Shown here in pieces: positions 5,089-6,189 of a stretch of 6,189 bases of DNA. Under the pieces are notes generated by a model. That model was not told where the DNA came from, ran no database searches, and was given only the letters and a program-made list of their open reading frames with translations. Position 1 is the first letter of the stretch. Every line of letters starts with the position of its first letter. A program made the translations under genes and the position numbers. This DNA is from JBDSYA01 sp039925865 (GTDB taxonomy: Bacteria; Bacteroidota; Ignavibacteria; Tepidaquicellales; Tepidaquicellaceae), in the NCBI GenBank assembly GCA_039925865.1, contig JBDSYA010000170.1, positions 1-6,189 of the forward strand. Direction: 5' to 3'.

Positions 5089-6189
5089 TAAAAAAAGCAT
5101 TTTTCTTACCGCAATAAATCCTTTATCAGTTGTCATTCTATAGAAATACATACCGCTTGAAAAATTTCCTGCATTAAAATATACAGAATAATATCCCGCC
5201 GGTTTTTGTTCATTTAAAAGTGAAGCAATCTCTTTACCTGAAATATCATATACTGAAATTACAACTTTACTATTTTCAGGAATATCAAAATCAATTCTTG
5301 TATTCGGATTAAATGGGTTAGGATAATTTTGTGATATGCTGAATTCATTTGGATTGCCAATTTCAATTTCATTACTCAAATAGTAATAATGGTGGTTACC
5401 ATTGAAGTCAATTTGTTTAAGCCGGTAATTATAATTTCCGGAAATCAAACCTCTGTCCGAAAAAGTGTAATCATGCTGTAATAATGTATTTCCCTGTCCT
5501 TCAATAAATCTGACTTTTGACCAAACCCCTTCAGAATATTTTCTTTCAACATCAAATCCTTTATTATTGATCTCTTCTGAAGTTGACCAGTTAAGCGTAA
5601 TAATATTTTTATTAACAATTGAGCTAAAAGCTGTAAGTTCAACGGGTTGAATACATGTGAAGTTAAGTTTATCCGTATTAAGATAATGTGAAACAGGAGT
5701 TGTGACATCCGTATTTAATATTCCTGCATAAGCAAAAATTTTTGTGACAAACGCAACTATAGGCGGGTTTCTCCATTCAAGTTGAAAACATTCCAGTGTA
5801 TTAAAAGATGTTGAGTTGAGCAATCTCATTCTGACAATTTTTACACCGGGTAAACCAATGCCCGTCATATTATAACCATTTCCTGAACCGGGGAATGTGT
5901 TGACTGCTAATCTTAAAACTGTGGCTGACGGGCTCGAAACGCTCCCGACTGATGGACTTCTAGGCTGCAAATTGATAGGAAGATCTGAACCAATAATTGA
6001 ATAAGCCATTGTCCCACCGTTTGCTACAAGCGGATTAATCTTAATAAAATACTGACCGCCTGCATATTCAAAGTTTACAGGAGGATTGGTATGTTCAATG
6101 TGAATGTCAAATTCCAGTTTATCATTAAGCTGATTTACAGTGCTAAGAGAAAAATTGTGAGCATATAGATTATAAGACGGGTTTTGTGC
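5083..6189 (-). CDS. T9SS type A sorting-domain protein, N-terminus off the right edge
   Basis: These are 368 codons of an exported protein. The frame stays open from the stop at 5083-5085 to the edge, so the Met at 6007-6009 is internal. The first visible residues, AQNPSYNLYAHNFSL, look like the end of a signal peptide and start of the mature chain, so only a short N-terminal piece is probably missing. Three parts follow. A beta-rich N-terminal region (about 6189-5660) includes KLEFDIHIEHTNPP, GGQYFIKINPL and PGVKIVRMRLL and has no enzyme motif I recognise. A fibronectin-III-like domain (about 5650-5355) includes ELTAFSS, ITLNWSTSEEINNKGFDVER and YRLKQIDFNGNHHYYY. The T9SS sorting domain (about 5345-5086) includes SQNYPNPFNPNTRIDF, VYDISGKEI, SGMYFYRM and the terminal VRKMLFLK. 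That last domain directs passage across the outer membrane by the Por system, usually with removal of the tag and surface attachment or release. It converges on the Nudix gene. Function beyond export is unknown. Confidence 0.9.
   Translation of the reverse strand, partial: AQNPSYNLYAHNFSLSTVNQLNDKLEFDIHIEHTNPPVNFEYAGGQYFIKINPLVANGGTMAYSIIGSDLPINLQPRSPSVGSVSSPSATVLRLAVNTFPGSGNGYNMTGIGLPGVKIVRMRLLNSTSFNTLECFQLEWRNPPIVAFVTKIFAYAGILNTDVTTPVSHYLNTDKLNFTCIQPVELTAFSSIVNKNIITLNWSTSEEINNKGFDVERKYSEGVWSKVRFIEGQGNTLLQHDYTFSDRGLISGNYNYRLKQIDFNGNHHYYYLSNEIEIGNPNEFSISQNYPNPFNPNTRIDFDIPENSKVVISVYDISGKEIASLLNEQKPAGYYSVYFNAGNFSSGMYFYRMTTDKGFIAVRKMLFLK

Noticed and set aside
5445..5708. Minus-strand 87-codon ORF
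   Set aside because: It is a frame-shifted shadow of the fibronectin-III-like region of the T9SS protein; the Leu/Ile-rich composition comes from reading the same strand out of frame.
6007..6009. ATG as the start of the T9SS protein
   Set aside because: The frame continues without a stop to the window edge and the upstream residues match the style of a mature exported N-terminus, so this Met is internal.

Overview
The window is AT-rich (about one third G+C by eye) and reads as a chromosomal segment from the Bacteroidota/Ignavibacteriota/Chlorobi side of the bacterial tree. The main evidence is the C-terminal type IX secretion (T9SS) sorting domain of the rightmost gene, with its NYPNPFNP motif and KKM-like ending. 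Supporting evidence is a fused-type E1 2-oxoacid dehydrogenase and a dockerin-like tail on a secreted esterase, in a style I associate with Ignavibacteria. The phylum-level call is fairly secure; the class is an inference. There is no mobile element, CRISPR array, rRNA or tRNA.

Layout, left to right. (1) 1-1241, minus strand: the N-terminal 413 codons of a thiamine-diphosphate-dependent E1 component, running off the left edge. (2) 1352-2184, minus strand: a probable two-gene stress unit. A GlsB/YeaQ-type membrane protein is followed 69 bp later by a BON-LysM protein like Kbp/YgaU, and the unit is closed by a clear intrinsic terminator. (3) 2185-2544: a 360-bp AT-rich divergent intergenic region with two short direct repeats. 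(4) 2545-5042, plus strand: a secreted SGNH/SASA-type esterase with a dockerin-like C-terminus, followed 5 nt later by a cytoplasmic Nudix-like protein with a degenerate Nudix box. (5) 5083-6189, minus strand: a T9SS cargo protein converging on the Nudix gene. Its reading frame stays open through the right edge, so the Met at 6009 is internal.

How they may work together: the E1 and the glsB/kbp pair look like housekeeping and envelope-stress functions unrelated to the right half. The right half is exported-protein territory. The esterase probably removes acetyl groups from a sugar or polysaccharide outside the cytoplasm, and the T9SS protein is exported and probably surface-attached. The esterase carries dockerin-like calcium loops and no sorting domain, while its neighbour has a surface-sorting domain and an uncharacterised beta-rich N-terminus. 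A docking partnership is possible but speculative.
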